DNA from: Plutella xylostella
Lineage: Eukaryota > Arthropoda > Insecta > Lepidoptera > Plutellidae
Direction of reading: 5' to 3'
DNA: 64,000 nt
NCBI RefSeq assembly: GCF_932276165.1
Contig: NC_064011.1
Location: forward strand, 5,287,501 to 5,351,500
In this document: piece by piece, positions 34,901 through 46,500 of the stretch
Layout of the letters: each line of letters opens with the position of its first letter
How positions within the stretch are numbered: the first letter of the stretch is position 1
Translations under genes and position numbers: made by a program
The notes under the pieces: generated by a model
Database searches by the model: none
What the model saw: only the letters and a program-made list of their open reading frames with translations
What the model was told of the DNA's origin: nothing

Positions 34901-36424
34901 ATATATTTTAATTGATATACGTAATGTATGTTATACGAATTGATATTAGTCTTCGTGAGTGTTAGTTATTTTGATATTATATATTATGAAATGTACGTTA
35001 TACCAAATGAATCTTATACCTAATGAAAATATAGATTTTGTTGTTATACGTAACGTTCATTATATGTTGTGAACGTTATTAATGTGAAAATAAACATTTC
35101 GTTTTTATACGTCGCAATACGCACCCCATTTTGACTATGTCGTCATCGACCAACGTGGACTGGTACCTTAGCTTGTGCAGTGCCACAAACTTATCTGTTC
35201 ATCTGGCCCTGTAGCACAGGAAGCTATTAAGACGAAACAAGAGTTCTCCGTCACGCTCGCTCTTGAATCTGCGCGATGTAAGTGAGCGCGATGCAAAACT
35301 CTTATCACGTCTTAAATGCGCCCCGTATTAGCCCTTCTGTTCCGGTGAGAGCTCACGTAAATGTCTAATATTTCTTCATTCTTTAAGATATTCAGTTTCC
35401 CGTGGTGGCTTTAATATAGCCATGTTATCTAATTTTTTTTTCTTAACCTCTATTGTCCCACTGCTGGGCAAAGGTCTCTCCCTGAACATTCCACAATTCC
35501 CGACGCAGAGGCAGACCAAGAAAGAGATGGCGGGATGACTTGGACAATTTTAACACGGAATGGTGTGAGCAGGCCCAAGAAAGGGATAAGTGGAATGTTA
35601 TCTATATCAATACATAATTTATTAGTAAATAATGAGATATGGACCAATTTATTTAACTCTCACCGGAACAGATAAGTTTGTCGCATTGTAGATTTGATTT
35701 GAAGTTTCTCGAAAAATAATTTAAATAACACATTACAATTTTGTTTCAGTTGTGAAAATCGGTAAGTGTATAATATACAGGGTGTTGCAAAATTGGTATA
35801 GGTACTAAGCCGAAACCTTCATGTGCAGCATGTTATATCTAAGCCCGAAACTGAAATCAGAATTTGGAAATTCGCGAAAAAAAAAAATGTTCCTTAGTAA
35901 AAGTCACGTGACCAACAAAGTTTCTATGGAAAATGATTTTTTTTTTGCGAATTTTAAAATTCTGATTTCAGTTTCGGGCTTAGATATAACATGCTGCACA
36001 TGTAGGTTTCGGCTTAGTATACCCTTTTTGCAACACCCTGTATACTATATATTATATGTATATCTATATATTATATAGACCTTATCCGTTACGCTACGCC
36101 ACCACAACTCCATTACACTATCATATCAACCTAAATAATAATAAATATTTAGTAGCATTAAGTCTACCCTTTGTACACTTATGTTTATATTTTGTGCAAT
36201 AAAGGATGAAACAAATATAGAATTTTTATCTCATACTTTTTTTTAATTTAAGTTTCCAATTGGGGTAAGTATTTAAGTAGGCTTAATTAAAACATACGAG
36301 ACAATCAATAACAGTCTTTCATAAACAATATACTACTACGAACTCATATGTTTACGATAACTTCAAAAAAAAAACTATTACCATTAAAAATTAAAATGAT
36401 AAAGCTTTATTTTTTCAGTACTCA
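28990..36424 (+). CDS. microexon gene, N-terminal block of nine small exons
   Basis: Nine exons of 39, 27, 21, 9, 15, 9, 12, 12 and 6 nt are all symmetrical phase 1. They encode GMKNGTIK, LAPLAVAGG, VRLGAIVG, ARTG, VARPL, LKK, IVKIG, VSNWG and VL, a small-residue and aliphatic stretch with scattered basic residues (junction residues included). The 6-nt exon (36419-36424, TACTCA) is between TTTTTTCAG and GTAAGT. The block might be a secretion signal plus spacer if ATG 29007 is used, but the hydrophobic core is weak. The host introns contain a pogo-like element, an RTE LINE and nested MITEs. Confidence 0.65.
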
Positions 36425-37484
36425 GTAAGTTATACAGTTTTATTTGATGTTTAAATGGTTACACAGGGATGTTTTTCACAATCTAGATGTGTGAAACCCG
36501 CACAGTGGACCAGCGTGGTTGGAAATGGTCTACGCTTAGGAAAACTGTTTACACGGGTCTGTTGCATAAAGGTTCTATTCGATAGAGCCAGGTGCAGTAG
36601 CCGTATCAACACCGAAACATTAGCAATTAACAATCCAGCAATAACAGCGGTGTCATCGTGAGTATAGACTACAACATTTTGTCGAGCATTTATTATGTAA
36701 TGTAACGTTCTTACAAAAAGCAAAAGCAGGCAAAAGCATAACAAAAAGTTCGTAAAAGGATGATACACTAGACTAATCAGATAACAGCTCGTTGTTCCGT
36801 TACAAGTAAAATTTTGTAGGCTATAATGACCTTTAAGGATTGTTAATTTCTAATTTTCGGTGATGGTAACCCCACTGGTATAATGCAGTGAATAAAATAT
36901 AAGTTTGACATTAACTAGCATTTAGGTGGATTTTATATAATTCTGTAGGCCAGAGATAGACAGTAGTAACCTGTTGTACCGCTAACAGAGAATTTGGCAG
37001 AGAAACGCCCGGTCGGTCAGTTTAAATTCAATAATGTATTTATTGCAAGTCACATTAAGGGACAATGAGTTGATTGGTTGCAAACATGCCATTCTAACCT
37101 ATAGTTTCACCATAGTGTTTTAGATCATTAAAACACCTGTTACGTTGTTAAGTGTCATCTAAAACAAAATTTCTATATAAATTTACTACTACTCAAAAAA
37201 ATTAAATCGAAAATCTTTATTCATAGTTAAAAAAAATATTAACATAACATAATAGTTTTGACGACTACTATCATAACTAGGCTCACATGTAGCCTGTATT
37301 TATGATTAAGTAGGACCGCACCTCTTATGAGGATCGTAACAGTGATCGGTGGTCTGTTTTTCAATGTTCAAACAATATTTTTATGTTCCCTCAGAAGGAA
37401 GGACATAAATAAAGACATAATATAAAGTAAAATAAAAAACCTTATAACTAACATGCTGTGTATGTGTTGTATTTGTGTGTGTGT

Positions 37485-37531
<47 letters not shown>

Positions 37532-40500
37532 TAAAACTCTGTTTCATCGTATGTAAAGGTTTTTAGTAGTGTAGATACTTTCTTTTTAGCTTCAAATGTA
37601 GGTTTGTCAAACACAAAATTAATTTTATTAATCTTATTATATAATTTTGGGCCAAGATAAAACTGATGCCTTTTTGTAAAACTAAGCTTTGGCAAGGGAG
37701 TATTACAAATTAAGTCTTTGCGACGTTTGGAGGTTTCATAAAAGGGTGTATGGATGTGTTGATAAATGACCGTGTTGTAAATAAAGAGCTGCCTGACAGT
37801 TAAAATGTCGCAGTTCTTATATAATTCAGTAGTGGGGTAGAGGATAGGACGTTCAGTGGCCACCTTCAGTACTCCAGGTTGGGCAACTTCCAGCGGTTTT
37901 AGATGTGTTTTTGCAGCACCACCCCAACACGGTATACAATATGTAATTATAGATTGAGCTAGAGCAAGATACATGGTCCTGATAACATTTGGAGGGGCAG
38001 ATTGTCGGATAGATTTAAATACATACATTAATTTCCTAAGTCTAGATGTAAGCAGATCAATGTGGGTTTTAAAGTTAAGATATTTATCTATAGTGATTCC
38101 TAGGTATTTAATTGTGTCAGTACGGTCTATGGAGGGGCATTGGCACAATAGAGGATCGTGACAGGAGTGAGCTTGCATAACGATAGGTGATTTTGGTTGA
38201 TTGGCGGATGTGGGGGAGAAGGGTATAAATTTGGTTTTAGAGGTGTTCAAGGTAAGGAAGTGTGTGTGTAATCTTTTGGAGATTAGCCCAACTAACATCA
38301 TTGAAAAGAAGGACTGTATCATCGGCGTATGTAATAATAGTGCCATTTTTAAGTGGAATACTACACATATCATTAATAAAAACGAGGAATAGTGTGGGCC
38401 CTAATATACTACCTTGCGGTACCCCGTAAGAGATTTGCAATTCGTCACTAGTGTGGTGGCCTATTTTAACTATTTGTGATCGTCCCGTAAGGTACGATTC
38501 GAATAGGTTATGCTGAGTGCCTCTGACACCGATTAAGTATAGTTTGGTTAGAAGAATAGGAATCGGTACGGTGTCAAAGGCTTTTGCTAAATCAAGGAAC
38601 ACCGCGAGAGTTTTCTTATTGCTGTTTATGTTTTTTACTATATTATTTGTTAGCTTTAGAACTGCATCAACGGTGGAGATATTTTTACGAAATCCAAACT
38701 TATTATATTTTACGAAGCAACGAGGTTGGTCAACTTCCTTCTTCTTTTTATTACAGTAACGTTTGACTTTGCTCTTGGGTTCTGAACCACATTGAGTCGA
38801 GGCCACTGTGACAATGTTATTGTCATTATATCTAACAAGCGTGATATTCGATAATACATCAGTACATTGGTGATGAGATCCTCTACTTGTTTTCTTCATT
38901 TCTTTCGGATCTTTGAGAGGTGCTTTCTCAGTTCGGTTGGCTCGTATAGTCCCCGTTCCATCGTGACCCACCTTTTGTAGCTCGTCAAGCAGCGGTAAAG
39001 ATGTAAAAAAGTTGTCAAAGTAAAAACTGTAGCTTCCTTGCGGCAGCTTTGATATCAGATCCAGGACAACTGAGGCACCAACACCTACCTCAGGATGAGT
39101 ATTTCCTGTACTAGCTCCCTGATAAAGCTCACCATAAATCAAATATCCAAGTCGTGTACAAATTGACCAATTTTTATATCCAAATCTTATTGGTTTTCCA
39201 TGGATATGCTGCTTTGTGCCATGTTTTCCATAAAAGGGAATCATAGATTCGTCAATGCTCAAATTTTTATCTCCTGGATAGTACTTTACCCATCTTGCAT
39301 TGAGCAGTTTCCATAGAGGGCGCACTTTAGCAAACTTATCATTAGGATCTAGATTATTATTATCGGCAGCATGGAAAAACTGCAACAAATCTTCGAATCG
39401 ATTTCTTGACATAAGAGCTGCCACTGTTGGAAAACTGCAGTCAACTCTATGTTCAAAATACATTCGGTATCTCGAAACACTGTTATACCCCGACAGTAAT
39501 AAAATGGCAATAAAATGTTTGATTTCCGTTGTAGTGACCCGAAATGCATGTTTGCCCTTCTCAATCGCATTTTTTTCAGTTTCTGAGCGCAGTAATTCGA
39601 TCACCTCTTCATCAAAAAAAAGTTAAAAAAACTGAACTGGGTTTTCCAGGTTTTCCAGGAAATCTGGTTCACGGTACTCCTTCTCAGCTTTTTCTCGAAT
39701 ATCTACAAACTTCCACTTTCTTGCGACTTCAACACGTCTTCTTTTTGGCGGGGGCGTGGCTGAGGGCGGGGGCGGGAGCGGGGGCTGGGCCTGTGTCACC
39801 ATATACCCCATCCACACGCTCGGCGAACAATGGCAAACAGCAAACAGCAAACAGCAAACACTGACGTGTGGATGGGTGTTTGTCGTTGTTTGCCTGTTTG
39901 TGTTTGTGTTCGCCAGTGTTCGGCATCGGTGTCGGTTTTTCTTGCCAGATCAAAGGATGTTCGGCAAACAGTTCGCTACGTATCCACACGTCTGGCAGCG
40001 GTCAGTATGCGCGCTAGCATTGCGGGAGGCGGACGTATCAACTTGCTACACTTGTAGGGATATTTTTTTTTTTTTTTATGTATGTTCACCGATTACTCCG
40101 CCGTTTATAAACCGATTTTGAAAATTCTTTTTTTGTTGTATTGGGTTGAGCTCCCAGGTGGTTCCATTTTTTTTTCAGAATTTTATCTCACCCCTAAGGG
40201 TGGGTAAAGGGGTAAAAACAGGGTATGAATTTACATTTTGGACACATATTAACCGATTCTAATGAAATTAAGAACATAAATATAGTTCTTATAACAAAAA
40301 ATATGATGGTGACCTTGAGCTGATCTGATGATGGAAACGTAAGGCAGTCAAGGGAACTCCTCAACGGTATATAGCAACTACCTCGTGTTTAGGCTTGAAT
40401 GATTTGTATTGATTAGTAGGACTTTTTGGTATCATTTGCATCTTACTTTTGATTAAAAATTATTGCAAATAAACTAAAAACTATAAAATAAAATAATAAT

Positions 40501-43500
40501 TAAAAAGAAGAAGTCAGTTTTTTTTTAAATTATTATTATTATCCCACCATCGTCTTTGCTTTCTTCTTATTTTCCTTTTTTCTTTCTCTTGCTTTAATTT
40601 ATATAATAAAAATATGTCAAGCTGAAAGTAATAGCTCGACGTCCGCCGTGTTTGCCGGTTCGGAATGTTATGAGCGTTCGCCGAGCATGTGGATGGCTGT
40701 TTGTGTTCGATGATTGTGGTTGGTGTTTGGGACTTTGTTTGCTGTTTGCCGTGTTTGTGACAAACAGCAAGCGTATGGATGGGGCTATAGACGAGCAAAT
40801 GGGCTGTGGAGGCTGCGTCACTGACGATGTGGAAGTTGTTGGTTCCACTTGAACTTCATTTTCAACGAGCTCCTTCACTATGCTAGACTCAGATTGAGAC
40901 GATCTGGTGATCCGGAGTTCAGCTTCTGCCAGTAACTGATTTCTAGATAAGTTATTTATGCTTAGAAACTCTTCGTCACCGCTGTCTTCGTCACTATTTT
41001 GCCATTTGTCAGGTGGCGTGATGAAAATATCAGCCGCAAAAAAGTCATCATCTTCTTCCAACTGTGACATTATCTCATTCACATTCAATCTGCAATAAAA
41101 TATTACAATAATTACGAGGCAATACAGATACACAAAAAATCCTAAGTATAAAGATTACGCCTTGTATGTTCCTACTGTTCCAATAATGGAACGGTACATA
41201 AAAGTTACACCAACCCACATATTTTCATATTTTTTTCTAAATATGTATTATGACATGATAGAACAATATTTTAGCATGTGTATAAAACCTAAATTATCAC
41301 AAGTATAATGTAAACATCATAATTACTTACGTTTTTCTGTTTGCCATAATTTTCACTTAAAACTTCAAAATAAATCTATGTTTTACCGCGTTTTCAACCG
41401 CGCGAAGTGAGATGTCAATTATTCAAATGACAGCTAGAAATGACAGTAATACCAACTTAAAAACATAAATTTAAAGATGCGTTCAGAAATTCGAGAAAAA
41501 AATTCACAAAGTTACCGTTCCAAAAATGGAACACTGGGAGGATACGGGTTAATCTTAAAATAGCATTATCCTTGTCCGCTTTCTGCTGTTTATGGAGATG
41601 ATCGCGGTTACGCTTGCATCGAAGGAGTCCGGGAGAGATCCATTACTCTTATTAGAGTTACTGGAGTCTCTAGGACGTTTGGCTCATCATAAAAGTCTCA
41701 GGTGAGTGTAGTTGAGTACTTACTTCCTTCTCTAAATTTATTAGGTCACTTTCCGATTAAGATGGAGCTTCCTGATGAGTTGATTTAGACCCAGTTCAGA
41801 TGACAAGCGCTTAACGCGCGTTTTGATGACGCGCGTTTACAACTACATACATTTTATTCAGGCTGTACACATGCTAACGCGCCTCGCGTGGAATAAAATG
41901 TATGTAGTTGTAAACGCGCGTTATCAAAACGCGCGTTGAGCGCTTGTCATGTGAACTGGGTCTTTAGGTGAGTGATACGTAATTGCTGGTCTCATAGCGT
42001 GCCAAACAAAAAGTGGGAAATTATTATTAACAGTGCCACAGACGCTGCACTGTAGCGCAGTTGCAATTTATTGATCTGCTATGTCGACAGGCGCTAATAC
42101 CAGTTTGTATACGTGGGGTAGTGCGCGAATTTAACCAACAAAATATTAATCACAATATTCACAATAAGATTGATATAAAAACACTTAATCGTGCACTATC
42201 TTGAGTTCGAGGCACTTATTTGGTTGAAGTTAAGTACACTGGTTTATAGTTTTCGTTAGATTTAGTTATCAGTAGGTAATTGTAAACAGTGTTTTTAACA
42301 TTAAAATGTAGCAGCAAAAACAAACACGTCCGACTCGATTTGTCGCTTCGCGGGGGGGGGGGATAATGATATTAGTATTCATTAATCTACTGAACTTATC
42401 TACAACCTATTAATAATGTTATTGCTCATACAGAACCAATACGGCCGCGACCGCCGCGACTGCCGCGACCGCCGCGACGGCCGCGCCCTAAACCAACGCG
42501 CCCCCCCGCCAGGCCCACTCGGCGACCCCAATCGACCACTCTTCGTTCCCAAAAGACCAGGACGACGCCTGGTCGACGCAGCACGACGCCTGGTCGACGC
42601 AGCACGAAAGGGGGCAAGGGCAAAGGCAAAGGCAAAGGCAAAGGGAAACGCAAACGGCGACAGCGCCGACGCAGTGAGAAATAGCTTTTATTTTAACGCC
42701 ATTTGATATTCTTGAAAAGTGTAAAATATCTTTATTTAAATGTTGACGCCACACTAACGAGAAATGCCATCTTGCTTGAAACCAAGTTCAATTAAAGTAA
42801 ATTGAACGGCGTTTTCATTTTCTTTTGCCAAATAAATGAATGCTCATTAATTTGGCAAAAGAAAATGAAAACGCCGTTTTATGCATAGAACAATGCGGAC
42901 TCGGGTTATGCTTTGTTTTTGTATGTGACACATCATTCTGTTTCGTATATCGTTACCTAATCTATGCTTCGAGAAGACAGTGCAAGCCTCTTGTAGACTG
43001 ACAGTACGGTTCTATAAACGCAGGTTTTAGAATAACTGCAATACCTGCCTTAGAAGCCTACTGTTTTATTTACAGAGCGACGCCGCTGTTACAGACACAT
43101 GGAGTGTATGAAATTTGGTATCACGAGCTACTTAATGGAAGTAATAAGTACACCAGATAAAAATGGTAAGTCGAATACCTCGGTCAAATAAATAAATAAA
43201 ATAAATATGTGGGGACATCTAACACACATCCATCCGAACCCAAGCTAGGCAGAGCCTGTGTTATGGGTATCGGACAGCTGATATATCTACACAAATATAT
43301 AGATAGATAGAAGTTAAATATAAATATCAACACCCAAGACCCGAGTACAAATATCTGTCTTTAAACAAATATCCGCCCCAGCCGGGAATCGAACCCTATC
43401 GAATGCTATTAAAATAGGAAAATAACCTGTTAGAGTAAGGGACCGTCTCCAGAGGCGAGGATTCGAGGAAATCGCGACGATACTATGGTCCGTCGTGCCA

Positions 43501-46500
43501 CGTATTTCTATTATATGTTCATAGAAGGTCTCCACACGGCGATATTACCGTGAGTGGTTGACACGTGAATCTCTAGCCTATGAAGGAGGCCATAATAAAG
43601 ATAGGGCTACATAACAATAGGCCTGTGTTTCGTGTTTTCAGGTTATCTGAGTATCCTTAGCCACTACCTTCATTTTAACATTCTTTCTTGAGGTATCAAC
43701 ATTCCTCAAGGGACCAAATTCTTTTATTCTTCATGTGTTTAAATAATAATGATTTGAAATACTATAAAAAAAAGATTTTATGGGGATTTGCAGACGAGGA
43801 GGTCAAAGGAGTAACTGTAGCAGGTTTATGGAATAGTGGTAAGTTTCTATTATACATTATCGTACCTTTGCTATACTTATCTTTGTTAAATGAATGGCCT
43901 ATTTGTGTGTGTTTTCTGTTATGAAATTATTAATCAAGACCTAACATATTTATTTAGTTATGGAAAGTTGTATGCAAGGTAAGTAGAATATATAAATAAA
44001 TATAAATATAATTATTTGGGGACATCTCACACACGGCCATCCGACCCTAAAATAGGCAGAGCCTGTTATATGGGTATCGGACAGCTGATACATTTACACA
44101 AATACATAGATACTTAGATACATATTAAATATAAATTTATATCAACACCCAAGACCCGAGAACTCATAAACAAATATCTGCCCCAGCCGGGAATCGAACC
44201 CGCGACCTTCGGCGTAGCAGTCAGGGCCACTAACCACTACATCATTCGATCGTCTGAATATTTTGGTTATAGGTTTTATTTTATTACCTTTATTCAGGAA
44301 ATATAAAGTTACTTAATATGTTCATTCAGTTATAAGTTTAATGAACAATTCAATTGTTATTTCAGTCGTTTTAGAACAACCGGATAAGTATGTTAAATTA
44401 TTCCTTAAAATACGTCTATTAATTACTTTGCTTTCAAATATAAATGATATATGAATTTTTTACAGTGGAACTGGTAAGAAACTGACTTTCGTAATGCATT
44501 CGATGCAGTAGTTTTTCATATTTTCCTCGGGGTGCTGCGATCTTTTAACTTATCTCCAACGGTAATTGACTGGTTCCGTAGTTACTTGCACGGACGCCGG
44601 CAAACAGTTCATATTGAGGAGTTTGAGGACTCTGACTCACAGTGGTGCAATACCAGGGCTGGTGTCCCACAAGGTGGCGTGCTATCGCCCCTTCTTTTTT
44701 GCATTGAGATGTTGGGCACTCCAAAATTATTATTTTAAAGGATTTTATTTTAATTTATGTATTCCGACACATAACGCGTACTTTTACGTTCGAGTGCAAC
44801 CGGCACTGCCGCGAAGAGGCAGGCCGGCCGTCGCGGTCGCCATGAGATGTTGGGCGCTTGGAGTAGTGAAATGAATAACGCGTCGTGTCTTAACTGTATA
44901 GAACTCTCTTTATTCAGTAAAATAGAAACATATTTATATGAAGATTCTGGAATGCGCTATGACTCAAAATTTCTTCTCTCTGAGCATATAGACCACATTG
45001 CTAACAAAGCATATAGGAATCTCGGGTTTGTACTGCGGTCTTGCAAACCATTTACTAACATAGGAGCTATCAAATCGGTTTATTACGCATATGTACGCAG
45101 TACTTTGGAATATGCTAGCACCATATGGTCTCCACATTATACCATCTACAAAGAACGGCTTGAAAAGGTACAGAAAGTCTTCATAAATCACCTTAACTTT
45201 CGTCTACGTAACTCCGCTAATTCCTACAAGGATGGTTGCCGTATCAATAACGTAAATACCTTAGAGGAACGACGTACGTTGCTTGACATGTGCTTCCTGC
45301 ACGACCTCGTCCACGGGCGCGTGGACTGCGCGGAGCTGGTGGGCGGCGTGGCGTACTGCACGCCGCGCCGCCGCACGCGACACACGCCGCTGCTGCAGGT
45401 GCCATTCCACCATACCAACTACGCTACCAATGAACCCATCACACGTCTTACACGAACTTATAATAAAACATTTAGCAATATCGACATATTCCTTCATACC
45501 AAATTCTCATTCAAATCCAGGATTCTTAATCAGTTGATCGAAAAGCAGTAAGATAAATTATGCCAATTGAACTAGTAAGTACTGCTTATAAATAAGTAGG
45601 TAAATTATGTAGTATTAATTGTATATATATGCAAGTATGTGCGTATGTGTGTATGTAGGTATATATGCATATACATATCACAATTATGAATAATAGTATA
45701 ATAAAAATAAATATGTGTAGTGTAGTAATAAATTGTGATTATTTATATATAATAATTATCTTATACCTAACTATGTATTATATTATATTACATCTTTACA
45801 TTATAATATTTATAACTTATAATCTCTTTATTCTTCTCATGTGTGCTTTTTATATGTATTTCGAAACAATAAGTTGAATTATGTAGGTATAGCTTTTCAG
45901 TTATGCTCATATTTAAATTTAAGATTTTAAATTTGAAATAAAATAAAATTGTTAAATTGCACAGTGTGCACCTTTGTTACTATGCTGTTTATGAAGGAAA
46001 ATTTGTAATTGGCCTTACTAAATAACGATGTAATAGTTTATAAGACTTTTGTATACGCTGTAAATTTTCTTAATAAATAAATAAATAAATAAATAAATGA
46101 CGTAGACATGTCAATAGAGTCTAGTTTGGCTATCTATTAAATAGAAGGTATGCGACTTGTGACGTATGTTGTTTAGAGATAGTATTACAAATATTTATGG
46201 AATGCATCGTAATACGTCACATGCTACATGCTACATGCATATTCATTGAATACTTTTGACAATGAATTTTACTTCTTGACTATCATCTTCGATCCTTATG
46301 TAACCAGTTACCTACTTTAAATCCAAACAAATATTTAATTTATATTTGATTTCATTATTTCTGCAGTCTCAGACGAAGAATGTTGTCCATGCGACGCAAA
46401 CGGTGCAAATAATAGTAAGTGAGAAGTCAATCATTACCAGCTAAATATTTTAGTCCTCGGTTAGACAATGGATGCTTTTGAAATAGATTGAGAGTCTAAG

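Larger units (their letters stand above)
35178..35690. mobile_element. MITE (AGTGCCACAAACTTATCTG ends) carrying nested insertions
   Basis: The left arm 'cagtgccacaaacttatctg' and right arm 'cagataagtttgtcgcattg' match the short uninterrupted copy at 58397-58543. Here the left arm is interrupted at 'tctgttc' by the MITE at 35211-35337, and the centre holds a LINE remnant (35440-35605). Confidence 0.75.

Noticed and set aside
36624..36657. Candidate exon before a GTGAGT donor
   Set aside because: It leaves phase 2, and joining to 42434 in that phase gives a stop. The acceptor is weak and the region overlaps a SINE C fragment.
38237..39604. A genuine piggyBac/reverse-transcriptase fusion protein
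   Set aside because: The junction is where a 5'-truncated LINE inserted, and both parts carry frameshifts. It is a chance open frame and not a domesticated fusion.
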